This document shows positions 11,851 through 21,971 of a DNA stretch of 60,000 nucleotides, piece by piece. Position numbers and translations under genes: made by a program. Under the pieces are notes generated by a model, which saw nothing but the letters and a program-made list of their open reading frames with translations, was not told the DNA's origin and searched no databases. The first letter of the stretch is position 1. Each line of letters starts with the position of its first letter. The stretch lies in the NCBI GenBank assembly GCA_030704615.1, contig CM060732.1, forward strand, positions 37,183,053 to 37,243,052, given 5' to 3'. The stretch is from Takakia lepidozioides (lineage: Eukaryota > Streptophyta > Takakiopsida > Takakiales > Takakiaceae).

Positions 11851-12612
11851 TTATCTCCCATAGGACCATGTGCTGTAGAGAGAGTTGAAAATCAATCTGT
11901 CAAGACAAAGTAGCCTGGATCCCAACACTGGTCCCAGAGAGATTCTTTGGCAGTGGCAATCACCGGAAGTCTCAAGCCTCAGTGTCTCCTCATGGGCTTT
12001 AAGGTGAGACCCATTATTTGATGAGGGCAAAGGAGGGTAATTGCAGTTTTCGGAAGGGATGGCATTCAATATTCCAGGGTAGACTACAAAATCACACCAC
12101 TTGTCAAGAGAGAATATTGCATCCATGGCTTCACCTTCTATTCTGAAGACACGACGGCAATAGACAACATGTGTAACTTCTCTTGGGCCATCTCCGGCTT
12201 GCCTGGCTTGTTGTAATGGTTTTTCACCTCTTGAAATAACTTTGGTCTGAAGGTAGGGTCTGCAATTTCTCAGTTGTTTTACAAAAGCACTCATAATAGT
12301 CTTTGTGGCGGTCATCTCTTTCTGGATGCGACTCTCAACACCTTTTGCTATCTTTCTCTCCTCAGGGGTAAAGCTGTAATATTCTAGTTTGTCATGCTCT
12401 CCTGCATCTGTAATGTCAAGGGAATGCACGAGAGTTGCATCAACCCAAGGGCAAGGGAAACAAACAGAAACAAACATGTGGAAGCAGGAATATCGAAAGG
12501 AAAGATGATGGAAGATGTATCTCACCGCGTACATATACTCCATGAAAGCCTCACGGGTGAACGAGTACCACGTTTTTGATGTCTTGGAGCTTTCGCATTT
12601 CTTGTACGTCAT
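11851..12612 (-). CDS. Hypothetical protein, possible broken or spliced gene
   Basis: An uninterrupted 253-codon frame. Its first part has WYSFTREAFMEYMYA and its middle has YYSFTPEERKIAKGVESRIQ and CNYPPLPSSNNG. I do not recognise the family. A canonical-looking intron (GTGAGATAC at 12525 to TTACAG at 12408) would remove a hydrophobic stretch, but the two sides then do not share a phase. Either the frame is read through, another splice is used, or this is a decayed gene. It ends 70 bp from the 3' end of the methyltransferase gene, in convergent orientation. Upstream it abuts the palindromic satellite. A host gene fragment is more likely than a chance frame, given its length, but that is inference. 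Confidence 0.35.
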   Translation of the reverse strand: MTYKKCESSKTSKTWYSFTREAFMEYMYAVRYIFHHLSFRYSCFHMFVSVCFPCPWVDATLVHSLDITDAGEHDKLEYYSFTPEERKIAKGVESRIQKEMTATKTIMSAFVKQLRNCRPYLQTKVISRGEKPLQQARQAGDGPREVTHVVYCRRVFRIEGEAMDAIFSLDKWCDFVVYPGILNAIPSENCNYPPLPSSNNGSHLKAHEETLRLETSGDCHCQRISLGPVLGSRLLCLDRLIFNSLYSTWSYGR

Positions 12613-12634
12613 TCAAGAAACAATTACAAGGGGG

Positions 12635-14370
12635 GCTCAAATAGTGTGCGTTGACGCACACTGTTTGGGCTGCCAGGTTAGTGTGGATTGAACCTCACAG
12701 AGATACCCTGTCTGGACGATTTTATTATGAAAAAACATTGAGAAGGGGGGCTCAAACAGTGTGCGTTGGCGCACACTGTTTGAGCTTCGAATTAGGGGTG
12801 GATTGTTCCAGACAAAGAGGCCTCTGTGTGCACCATTTCCACACAAAAAAAAATGGCACAAGGGGGGCTCAAACAGTGTGCGTTGACGCACACTGTTTGA
12901 GCTTCCAATTCGGGGTGGATTGAACCTGCCAGAGTGGCCCTATGTGGCCGTTTTGAACATGAAAAAACAAGCAAAATGGGGGGCTCAAACAGTGTGCGGT
13001 GCCGCACACTGTTTGAGCTTCCAATTCGGGGTGGATTGAACCTGTCAGAGTGGTCATATGTAGTCGTTTTGCACATCAAAAAACAAGCAAAATGGGGGGT
13101 TCAAACAGTGTACGGTGCCGCACACTGTTTGAGCTTCCTATTCGGGGTGGATTGAACCTGCCTGAGTGGCCCTATGTGGCCGATTTTCACATGAAAAAAA
13201 CAATAACAAGGTGGGCTCAAACAGTGTGCGTTGACGCACACTATTTGAGCTGTCAGGTAAGTGTGCATTGAACCTGCCAGGCGGGCCCTATGTGGCCGAT
13301 TTTCAAATGAAAAAAATAATGACAAGGTGGGCTCAAACAGTGTGCGTTGAAGCACACTGTTTGAGCTGCCAGATAAGTGTGCATTGAACCTCAAAGAGAT
13401 CTCCTATGTGGCCGATTTTCAAATGAAAAAAACAATGACAAGGTGGCCTCAAACAGTTTGCGTTGACGCACACTGTTTGAGCTGCCAGGTAAGTGTGCAT
13501 TGAACTTGCCAGACTGGCCCTATGTGGCCGATTTTCACATGGAAAAAACAATGACAAGGTGGGCTCAAACTGTGTGCGTTGAAGCACACTGCTGGAGCTG
13601 CCAGGAAATTGTTGATTGAACCTCATAGAGATACCATGTCTGGACAATTTTATTATGAAAAAAGTAGTGAGAAGGGGGGCTCGAACAGTGTGCGTTGGCG
13701 CACACTGTTTGAGCTTCGAATTGGGAGTGGATTGAATTAGATAGAGAGGCCCCCGTGTGCACCATTTCCACACCAAAAAACAAGGCACAAGGGGGGCTCA
13801 AACAGTATGCGTTGACGCACACTGTTTGAGCTTCCAATTCGGGGTGGATTGAACCTGCCATAGTGGCCCTATGTGGCCGTTTTGAACATGAAAAAACAAG
13901 CAAAATGGGGGGCTCAAACAGTGTGCGGTGTCGCACACTCATTGAGCTTCCAATTCGGGGTGGATTGAACCTGCCATAGTGGCCCTATGTGGCCGTTTTG
14001 AACATGAAAAAACAAGCAAAATGGGGAGCTCAAACAGTGTGCGGTGTCGCACACTATTTGAGCTTCCAATTCGGGGTGGATTGAACCTACCATAGTGGCC
14101 CTATGTGGCCGTTTTGAACATGAAAAAACAAGCAAAATGGGGGGCTCAAACAGTGTGCGGTGCCGCACACTGTTTGAGCTTCCAATTCGGGGTGGATTGA
14201 ACCTGCCATAGTGGCCCCATGTGGCCGTTTTGCACATCAAAAAACAAGCAAAATGGGGGCTCAAACAGTGTGCGTTGCCGCACACTGTTTGAGCTTCCAA
14301 TTCGGGGTGGATTGAACCTGCCAGAGATGCCGTGTATAGGCGGTTTTCATATCAAAATACAAGCACAACT
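12635..14370. repeat. 116-bp satellite array, 15 units, each with a 34-bp palindrome
   Basis: Palindrome cores (CTCAAACAGTGTGCG, 4-base centre, CGCACACTGTTTGAG) begin at 12636, 12751, 12868, 12984, 13100, 13216, 13332, 13448, 13564, 13680, 13797, 13913, 14029, 14145 and 14260, a spacing of 115-117 bp. The linkers fall into four types: D (TATTATGAAAAAA), C (CACCATTTCCACAC), A (GAACATGAAAAAACAAGC) and B (AAATGAAAAAAACAATGACA). Their order is D C A A A/B B B B D C A A A A A, so a D-C-A block recurs after eight units (928 bp). A-type units after 13797 are nearly identical, indicating recent amplification. The final linker decays after 14293. Long reading frames across the array are by-products of the repeat. 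Confidence 0.95.
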
Positions 14371-14380
14371 GGGGTTCACA

Positions 14381-14682
14381 TCACCAATGAAGCACAAAGG
14401 TCGGTCTCAAACATTGTACCTTTTTTTTGGCTGCTCCAGAAGACTCCCCAATCGCCGGAGACCATTTGCACTTCGGAGTGCTCTCTACGCCGAGCATGTT
14501 CTGGAGCATCTCCCCCATCCTCTTTTCCACTATCTGGTTCTTTCTGAGGGCAGCATCAACATCATCTTCGGCGTCCGTCTCTCCCTCGGATGCAGTCTCC
14601 TCCTCACCTGTTCTTGGTCTCTCTCTCCCTCCCTCTTTTTTTTGCTGTTCACAAAAGTAAACAAACCACAAGGGAGAGAGGG
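14381..14682 (-). CDS. Hypothetical acidic protein exon fragment
   Basis: A minus-strand frame reads EEETASEGETDAEDDVDAAL, RKNQIVEKRMGEMLQNMLG and GESSGAAKKK. The composition (acidic, then amphipathic helix, then Lys run) looks coding, and a donor or acceptor-like context (CAAGAACAGGTGAGG) lies at its upstream end. No family is recognised. It lies between the end of the satellite and the 3' end of a LINE insertion, so it may be one exon of a broken gene. Confidence 0.25.
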
Positions 14683-14700
14683 TGCAGAAAAAGTTAAAAG

Positions 14701-15417
14701 ATTGTACTCATAAGACGTTGTTTGCGGTAGCCTTGTGGCCATTGACCCCGCGCTCAGTTTGAGCGGGAACAAAAGGGACAAAACCTGCCTCTGTCAGGGG
14801 CTGACGTTGGTAGTAAGACTTACCTTCATATATAGAATTAATCTGGGTTTTCCAGATATCCTCTAGAAATCCCTTCACACAAGCATCAAACTGCTGTGTG
14901 TGATTTGCCCAATAACTAGGCCTCAGGAGGGCTTGGGCTTTTGGCTCGGCCTTGAGACTTTCAAAGTTGGTAAACAGAGATACAGGCACAATTCCCTTGA
15001 TAGATTTGAAGAGAGCATCTCTTTGGTGAGAGAACCCCGGACAGTGTATCAGAAAATGAGTACTGTCTTCAAATTGCCCACACAACGGGCAATTGCACTC
15101 TCCCTTTCCTCTCTGCTTCTGTTTGTTGTTCAAAGGTAGGCTTCCTGCCTTGAGTTTAAATTTCAGTCTAGTGCCGAGAGTGGGGAGACCCTTGAGGTCA
15201 TCCAAGATGTCCTCCCCCATGTCACTGACTGGAAACAAGTTCAGGGAAGTTTTCTGCCTAACTTCATTTTCATTAGACAATCTCATGGCAACAGACATGG
15301 CTTTGGACACTACAGCCTCTAAGTCAGATTTATCAACCCATATTGCAGATCCGTACTCCAAGGCAGGTCTAATAATGCGACAAAGCATGGTTTTCTTAAT
15401 CTCAGAATTGACCCCTC
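14701..15417 (-). mobile_element. 5'-truncated LINE insertion with target-site duplication; encodes ORF2 C-terminus
   Basis: The encoded 226-residue end of a non-LTR retrotransposon polyprotein (15388 to 14708) begins LCRIIRPALEYGSAIW, the usual region after the reverse transcriptase, and has the zinc-knuckle CNCPLCGQFEDSTHFLIHC. It ends NGHKATANNVL, followed by a short 3' tail (GTCTTATGAGTACAAT). Flanking copies of TGCAGAAAARGTTAAAA (14683-14699 and 15418-15434, one mismatch) form a 17-bp target duplication. The frame is open but lacks endonuclease and polymerase, so the copy is dead on arrival. Confidence 0.9.
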
Positions 15418-15599
15418 TGCAGAAAAGGTTAAAAAGAGAGAAGGAGAGGGAAGATATTCATGTCATGTCAAGACATGGACAAGACCAACTAGGGTCATTT
15501 GTCAATTAAAGACATAAACAGCCCATGACAGGGCACCATCTAACATTTCCAGTCTTGTCATAACACACCAAGTGACACCACCCATTCAGTCATGATAAA

Positions 15600-16300
15600 A
15601 TAGGGTGGGAGGGCGGGGTATGTTCATAATCAGATTCCTGTCATGTACCCAAGTGACCCTCTTGCACAATATAAGTCAGATTGCAGCCTCAAATTATATC
15701 ATCCATAGTTATCCATAAGATATGCACCATGCAAGATATCATGGGCATATAAGAACTTCTTGCCACATTATAGATCCAAGATATGTATACACAAGTACCT
15801 TGAGGTGATCCAAGACAAGCATTATGCAAGGGTAGGTAAGAACAGTCTGCCCTACAACACATTCAGTGAGTGTTCACACCGGCAGCAGGAAGGACCAGCC
15901 TGCAATTAATTACACTTATGGCCTGCCACCAAGTACACTTCTTGGGGGCATGGTAAGCCATATTGCCGCTTCACATTTGGCCAAATGTAACCAAAGCATG
16001 CATCGTGCAAGGCCTTCTGGGTATGTAAGAACAGTCTGTCATTGTATATATTCAGGACCTGTGCACATAGGACTCTTGCTGGCCCAGCCTGCAGTAAATC
16101 AGACTTCAAACATGCAACCAAGTGATCACTTTGGGCATGACAAGACTGACTGCGATTCATTCTATATCATGTACACTTGCCCCAAGATATACATCATGTA
16201 AGGCATTTTGGCATGGAAGAAAGGCCTGTCCTATCACAGCATCCAGAACTGGACACACATACACTTTGAGTGCCCAAGACCAAGCCCACTTGGCCAAGAT
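15600..16300. repeat. Degenerate tandem repeat region, about 180-bp units
   Basis: Recurring words appear in order three to four times: GCATNNTGCAAGG, TNGGTATGTAAGAACAGTCTG, TTCAG...TGTNCACA, GCCCAGCCTGCA and CCAAGTNNNCNTTGGGCATG. Divergence is high. No convincing gene is seen between 15435 and 16900 outside this block. Confidence 0.5.
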
Positions 16301-17127
16301 AAATCATACAATGCAGGTGGCTGTTCATATGGAAAAATAAAGTAAATAATCATTGGCCAGAGTCCTTTAGAGCTTACCGTCACTGTTTCATAGGAGGCTA
16401 ATGCCATGTTTTGCAAATAGAACCTCACTATGCTCCATTCCACAACAAATCCAGTCTGAAACGGCCTGTCACTGCCTTATCAGGCTGTCTTTTTTAACAA
16501 AATTCAGGTCTCCTCGTCCTTAGAGCCAAACAGCCACTTATGACTTGTCCCTTACACCAGCAATCCTCTTTTAAGGCCAAAAAAAGGGAAACCTAGTCTA
16601 AAAATCCACAGGCAAAGCTGTCAAAGATTCAAGACAAGGTAGGATTCACATGCAGTGCTGCATGAGACAAGGTTGCCAGGCCAAAGTGCTCCATCAGCAG
16701 CAGCAAAGGATAAGTCAAAAGCAAGCATCATCATGTCAAACCGGGAGCAAACGAGCCGAAAGCGGGGCTGCAGGCAGCAGCAGTATGTTCCTTTTGCACA
16801 CATCCTGCAAGCTCAAGAGAATTCAAAGTAGGTAGGGATCCTCACCTGGTCCCATCACAAGCCCCCACAAAAACCAATGGGTTAGTGAGGATTGTGGAAC
16901 CCCAGGTGAATCACAGACCCCTACACTTGTTATCGATGTCAACTAAGAACCCCAAAAAGCAAGAGAGAAAGATATGAAGTAAAAGGAACCCTAATCGCCA
17001 AAAGCACCTTGAGCGATTGGGGAAGGTAACACTGCGCCATCGCCACCAACACGCCACCTCCAACATAGCTAAGGAGAAGCGAAGCATCCAAATGCTAGGT
17101 CTAAGAAGGGAGAGGGAGCGATATACT

Positions 17128-17284
17128 TCCCCACCAAAGCGCCGCTGCGAAACATAAAAACCGGAGGAGGGAAATGGACGATAGAACCCGCTGTGAGAAG
17201 AGACAAGACGCCGCCATTGCGCATCCCCAGGAGCTCGTCCGGCATGAAGCAGCAAACAGGGTAGCAGCAGAGCTCAGACGCCAT
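17128..17284 (-). CDS. Candidate first exon of an unidentified minus-strand gene
   Basis: An ATG at 17284 opens MASELCCYPVCCFMPDELLG, GMRNGGVLSLLTAG and PPPVFMFRSGALVG before the frame runs into a stop about 70 bp later; a GTATAT donor is possible near 17130. It may equally be a chance frame. The downstream minus strand (16.9-15.4 kb) gives no clear second exon. Confidence 0.2.
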
Positions 17285-17349
17285 AACTCGCAAGCTCAGC
17301 AGCACGAGGAATGCAGCTGACAGCGGGAGAGACACCCTAGGGCAGAGCC

Positions 17350-17960
17350 CGATTTTTCATCCGGAGGATGAATAATCAATACCCTTTTTCTTAAGAACCC
17401 GACGGATGTCATCTGTTAGCTAGGTTTAAACAGTAGATTATAGGGTAGGAGTTAGGGTTTCACTCCTTAATTAGCAATAATTAAGGGTAATTAAAAAAAT
17501 CTCCATGGCCGTCATAAGCTGCTTTTTTCATCCGGTCCAGATGAAAAAAAAAATAGGTTCATTTGTTTGGATGAGGTCCATCAGCAGGATGAAAAATTAG
17601 TATACATCATCCAGGGCAGCGGTTTTTCATTCTAATAGGTAATTCATCATCCCTTAAGAGAAAGCCTCATTCAGTACGGAAAAAAACATAAAGGGGGAAT
17701 AAAACGAATTCAAATCCTGGTATTTTTCATCCGGCATGGATGGAAAAAATTATAGATAGGATGTCAGTGTCATAACCCTTATGGAGGTAATTCCTCATTC
17801 TCTGATTACTCATCTGATAGATGAAAGTCAATAAAAGAGGAATGAAAAATTATAGGTCCTTTTTAAAGGTACTTTAGTGTCCACCCAGGTGATTCTTCCG
17901 GTATGGATAGAAAACCTTTACAAGTCGGGTGAAAACACCTTTTAGAGTCCATCTGGTATA
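17350..17960. repeat. AT-rich block with recurring TTTTTCATCCGG / GGATGAAAAA inverted motifs
   Basis: At least six places show a short arm TTTTTCATCCGG or TTCATC facing an arm such as GGATGAAAAA or GATGGAAAA after a few bases (near 17350, 17525, 17580, 17620, 17725, 17895 and 17945). The spacing is irregular, about 60-170 bp. The arms can form small hairpins. No gene is seen. Confidence 0.6.
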
Positions 17961-18025
17961 GATGGAAAATCATGAAAAGAACACTGATGCAAACGGCCAG
18001 TTTCGAGGAGGGAGATAGAGGGAGA

Positions 18026-18745
18026 GTGGGGGCAACAATGAAAAAAAATGGGTTGGGGGGGGGGGGGGGGGGGGGGGAGGTCAGATGGTGGGGTCAGCTG
18101 CAGCATATGTCCAACACCAGATATCCTAAGTTAATCGACTCTATATCTTGGAAACAGGACCGCCCACCGACCTGTCAAACAGGCTAAGTCCTGGCAGAAG
18201 ACAGTAGAAGAGATTCTCAAGGACCTGGACCTGGAACCGCAAGTCTTCACCCTGCTAGATAAATCTGACTTAGAGGCTGTAGTGTCCAACCATGTCTGTT
18301 GCCATGAGATTGTCTGATGAAAATGAAGTTAGGCAAAAAACTTCCCTGAACTTGTTTCCAATCAGTGACATGGGGGAGGACATCTTGGATGACCTTAAGG
18401 GTCTACCCACTCTCGGCACTAGACTGAAATTTAAACTCAGGGCAGGAAGCCTACCTTTGAATAGCAAACAGAAGCAGATAGGAAATGGAGAGTGCAATTG
18501 CCCGTTGTGTTGGTAATCTGAAGACAATACTCATTTTCTGATACACTGTCTGGGGTTCTCTCACCAAAGAGACGCTCAGAGAGGCCTAGTTATTGGGCAA
18601 ATCACACATAGCAGATTGATGCTTGTGTGAAGGGATCTGTAGAGGATATCTGGAAAACCCGGATTAGTTCCATATGTGAAGGTAAGTCTTACTACCAACG
18701 TCAGCCCCTGACAGAGGTAGGATCTGTCCCTTTTGTTTCCCCAAG
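18026..18745 (+). mobile_element. Sense LINE fragment between two related G-rich tracts
   Basis: From about 18090 the sequence encodes pieces of the same LINE protein (KLIDSISWKQDRPPTCQTG, SLNLFPISDMGEDILDDLKG, a zinc-knuckle remnant with CNCPLC) and stops short of the usual 3' tail at about 18745. Stops and frameshifts are present. It is preceded by GGGGGCAACAATGAAAA and a run of about 25 G, and followed by GGGGGCAACAAAGAAAA and another G run, so the flanks look like a long, diverged duplication. Confidence 0.8.
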
Positions 18746-18748
18746 AGA

Positions 18749-18860
18749 GGGGGCAACAAAGAAAAATAGAGAATGTAGGGGGGGGAGTGACTGAGCAGCA
18801 ACAGCTGCTCAGTCACTCCCCCCCCCCCCCCCACCTTCTTTTCTTTTCTTTGTTGCCCCC
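18749..18860. repeat. Foldback structure with perfect 14-bp inner stem
   Basis: GAGTGACTGAGCAG (18785-18798) faces its exact complement (18805-18818) across a 6-base loop. The stem continues as a G run against a C run, and the outer arms GGGGGCAACAAAGAAAA and TTTTCTTTGTTGCCCCC are also complementary. It separates two LINE fragments. Confidence 0.85.
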
Positions 18861-18927
18861 TGATGTCTCCCTCTCTCTCCCTCTCTTCTGTGTTGCTCTC
18901 TTTTAAGCTCCCGACGAGATAAATTCA

Positions 18928-19293
18928 AGGTCAGATGGTGGGTTCAGCTGCAACATATGTCCAACACCAGATATCTTAAGTTAATCGACTCTATATCTTG
19001 GAAACAGGACCGCCCACCGACCTGTCAAACAGGCTAAGTCCTGGTAGAAGACAGTAGAAGAGATTCTCAAGGACCTGGACTTGGAACCGCAAGTCTTCAC
19101 CCTGCTGGATAAATCTGACTTAGAGGCTGTAGTGTCCAACCATGTCTGTGGGCAACCTGAAGACATTATTCATTTTCTAAAACACTGTCCGGGGTTCTCT
19201 CACCAAAGAGACGCTTTCTTCAAATCTATCAAGGGAATTGTGCATGTACCTCTGTTTACTAACTTTGAAAAAGTCGAGGCTGAGCCAAAAGCC
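18928..19293 (+). mobile_element. Sense LINE fragment with internal deletion
   Basis: It repeats the start of the copy at 18090 (GGTCAGATGGTGG...) but jumps from the DKSDLEAVVS region directly into the zinc-knuckle region (EDIIHFLKHCPGFSHQRDAF), then FKSIKGIVHVPLFTNFEKVE. The first about 190 bp are nearly identical to those at 18090-18280, so the two fragments share a recent origin. Confidence 0.8.
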
Positions 19294-19295
19294 TA

Positions 19296-19640
19296 GCCCC
19301 TTCGCCCTGTCAAACAGGGTGAGCCCTGGGAGAAGAGAGTAAAAACGATTCTCAAGGATCTGAATCTGGACCCGCAAGTCTTGACCTTGCTAGATAAACC
19401 TGACTTAGAGAGTGTAGTGTCCAAAGCCATGTCTGTTACCAGAAAATTGTCCGATGAAAATGAAGTTAGGAAGAAAACTTCCCTGAACCTGTTTCCAGTC
19501 TGTGACATAGGGGAGGACATCATGGATGCACTCAAGGGTCTATCCCACTCTTGGCACCAGACCTAAATTTAAAGTCAGGGCAAGAAGACTACCTTTGAAC
19601 AGTAAACAGAAGCAGAGAGGAAAGGGAGAGTGCAATTTCC
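19296..19640 (+). mobile_element. Third sense LINE fragment
   Basis: It encodes TLLDKPDLESVVSKAMSVT, RKLSDENEVRKKTSLNLFPV and a degraded end before the zinc knuckle, and ends abruptly at about 19640 (GAGTGCAATTTCCC). It is more diverged than its two neighbours. Confidence 0.8.
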
Positions 19641-20075
19641 CTGACGTACCTCTGCAGCTGCTGGTGCTTGAAGCGAGCTGGCGCGGCGAGCTGTTGCGGT
19701 GATGTCGCGGCTGCCAGCGGCATGGGTCCCCGCTGCTGCAAGGCGTCTCTCCCCCGCTCACCACGGCTCTCTCTCTCTCTTCAGCTCGTTAGGTCGCGCC
19801 TCTCCGAGACGTTCCTACCACACAGGGGAGAAAGACATCAGCCCGTGCTTAGGGCAAGAAAGAAAGACAGAAAGTGAGGGAGGAGGCGGTGCTTACCTTG
19901 GGCGTTGGAGCGGCGTTGGGGCAAACTCTTTGGGGCCTTGCGACCACCTCGGGTTCAGCAGCAGGTGTGTTTCTCCTCCACCCTAAACCCCACTCTCTGA
20001 ACTACCTCTCTCCCAAAGAACAAACGAAAACAGGAGGGGAAAGAGATGCTGGAAGCACTTAGGGAATATAAAAGG
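19641..20075. other. GC-rich unassigned segment before the CACTA element
   Basis: A CT-microsatellite and short frames without family motifs are seen. It separates the LINE fragment from the first CACTA-type subterminal repeats. It could be host DNA or the degraded left end of the element; no CACTA terminus is found here. Confidence 0.35.
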
Positions 20076-20085
20076 GTGCGGCGCC

Positions 20086-20310
20086 CACGTGCGACGCCCA
20101 GCCGTCGCACGCCTGCGCCCGCCCTTTTTTGAAATGTAAAAATGAAGATTGCGACGGCTGGCCGTCGTTTCTTGCGACCCCCGGCCCCATAAATAAAAAA
20201 ACACGTCACCCCCCGCGACGTTCGTCCGTCGCGGGGTGCGACCGCCAGTTAAAAAATTAAAAAAACTCGTCATCCAATGCGACGCCAGGGTGTCGCAGGA
20301 GGCGACGGCC
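20086..20310. repeat. Left subterminal hairpin repeats of the CACTA element
   Basis: Four to five 18-bp imperfect palindromes of the form GCGAC-N8-GTCGC (for example GCGACGTTCGTCCGTCGC) occur here, separated by AT-rich spacers. Confidence 0.8.
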
Positions 20311-20948
20311 GGCCTTTCTAGATTTTGGGTTTACGGCCTTTTGCATTTCTTAGTTTTTATTTATTTTATTTATTTTTTCATATGGTACTGGGTTAGGGTG
20401 TTTGCTTTTCTTTATGGTGCTGGATTTTGGATTGGCGGTTTTGGTTGTGGGTCTTGGGGTTAAGAGGATAAACGGTGTAATTAGGATTCACATACCCAAA
20501 ATGTGGCTCAATTTGATAATCGCAAAGCGCTGGGTCTCAACAAATTTTTCCATAGTGTGAGCATCCTAAAGATAGAACGAGATGAAGGATTTATTGTCTT
20601 GGGCTCTAGCACCATAGGGATGCTCTGCCTTTGGTTACCAATTTTGAAAGCCCCGAGGCTGAGGCATAGGGTTTTTTTGCCAACGGTTTTTGAGAAATGA
20701 AAGTGTTGGTGGTGTGTGTTAATTAGGATGGGATGGTGAGGAAACATTGACCCGTCTCCCTCGAGGATGGGGAGGTAGTACCACATATCGATTGTGGCCC
20801 TAGAGCGACCATTTTTCGTGGCGAGGAGGCACCCATTGCACTTGATCCAATACAGGCTGTCGGGCACAATCGTAGAAGGGACCGGGGCCAAATTTCAGGT
20901 GATGCGGAGGATGTTGACACTCCGGGATCGAGTCGGCCGCGCCGTGGG

Positions 20949-21971
20949 TTGCCCCCTCGCGGGCCACCCCGTCCAACCACGTCCACCTTTGACCCCCCGA
21001 CAGGAGAGCAGGCCCACCCCCCCCCCCCCCCCCCTCCAGTTTCCTCATGCGGTCCCCCTGATTGTGGCCTCCCCCCCCCGTCTGTTTCTTTGCCTGATCC
21101 ACCTCCGGTTGTACCTGATCCGGACGTTGTACCCCCGGCCGCACCTCCGACATTACATCCTCAACCACCTCCACTTTCATCTCCTCCGCCAGCAGTACCA
21201 CCTCCACTTCCACCACCACCACCACCTCCACGTGCATGTGCCCCCCGAACCCCTAGGAGGGGTCGGTTTCGCCCAAGGTTCCTCCCCTTCGGCTTGGGTG
21301 GCCTGAGCCGGATCCTCGCCCCCGATGGGAAGTGCATAGGACTATGTTACTGAGGACCGTCCAGCCTCGTTGCTGGGGGGATCATCTCGACCCTCCCACC
21401 CCCATCCGAGAAAATGTGGAGTTCGAGTATTGGGGAGACGGTATGTTGTGAGAGCCGCTACAGACCCTGCTATGGGTCGGGGTTTATTCACGGTCAATGA
21501 TATTGTGGTTCATCCTCGGAGAAACAGCATGGTGGACTTGTTTCCCTACTACGGTCCATACTACACCTCCGCGGAGTTCCGTACATTACGCCTCGAAGCC
21601 CCATACATCATACCCTACATTTTGTGTGTCAACGAACAGGATGTACGTAGATGGGGTTGTCTGATGGTGACCCCGACATCTTCGGCAATGTTGCTGGGCT
21701 GATCAATAGTTCTTTTGGTCATCCTAGGAGAACCAATGTAGTATGGGACGAGCGAAGCGATGGGCATGAGAGCTTTTGTGGTCATACGTCAGTATACTGT
21801 GAGGGGATGGACATGTTTGTGATGACATATGCTAGTAGGACTATTAGGGCTGGCAGCGAACTATTTGCATCATACGAGTTCTCCCGGGATGATTGGGACC
21901 TCCGATTACAGCGTGAGTGGGATGTGTATGATAGAAATAGTGTTCCTTTGAGACTGCTGGATCTTTTGTAG
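20949..21971 (+). pseudogene. Proline-rich, SET-domain-like protein encoded inside the CACTA element
   Basis: From 20949 to 21353 the frame is a low-complexity Pro-rich region ending in RFRPRFLPFGLGGLSRIL. A stop or intron separates it from 21370-21702, which reads YVVRAATDPAMGRGLFTVNDI, PYYGPYYTSAEF and APYIIPYILCVNEQD. A +1 shift near 21650 leads into DGDPDIFGNVAGLINSSFGH, MDMFVMTYASRTIRAGSEL and FASYEF, ending at 21971. The order GxGRGLF..DI, YxG..xxxEF, DG..xGNxAxxIN, AxRxIxAGxEL and a final Tyr follows the SET methyltransferase fold. The usual RFINHSC is GLINSS, so the cofactor/catalytic Asn-His pair is altered. SET enzymes methylate protein lysines, but activity here is doubtful. A C run near 21020 and the two breaks suggest decay, or introns I cannot place. 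Confidence 0.6.

Noticed and set aside
12651-14300. Several open frames of 60-150 codons through the satellite on both strands
   Set aside because: They repeat the same translated words in shifting frames because the unit length (116 bp) is not a multiple of three. None has a start or splice context or family motif.
12635-14370. Regular palindromic repeats with unique-looking spacers, like a CRISPR array
   Set aside because: The spacers are about 80 bp, fall into only four repeated types and are related to each other. The sequence is eukaryotic and no cas genes are present. It is a satellite.
20800-21237. Minus-strand Val/Glu-rich frame (145 codons)
   Set aside because: It is the antisense of the proline-rich CCN codons of the SET-like frame.
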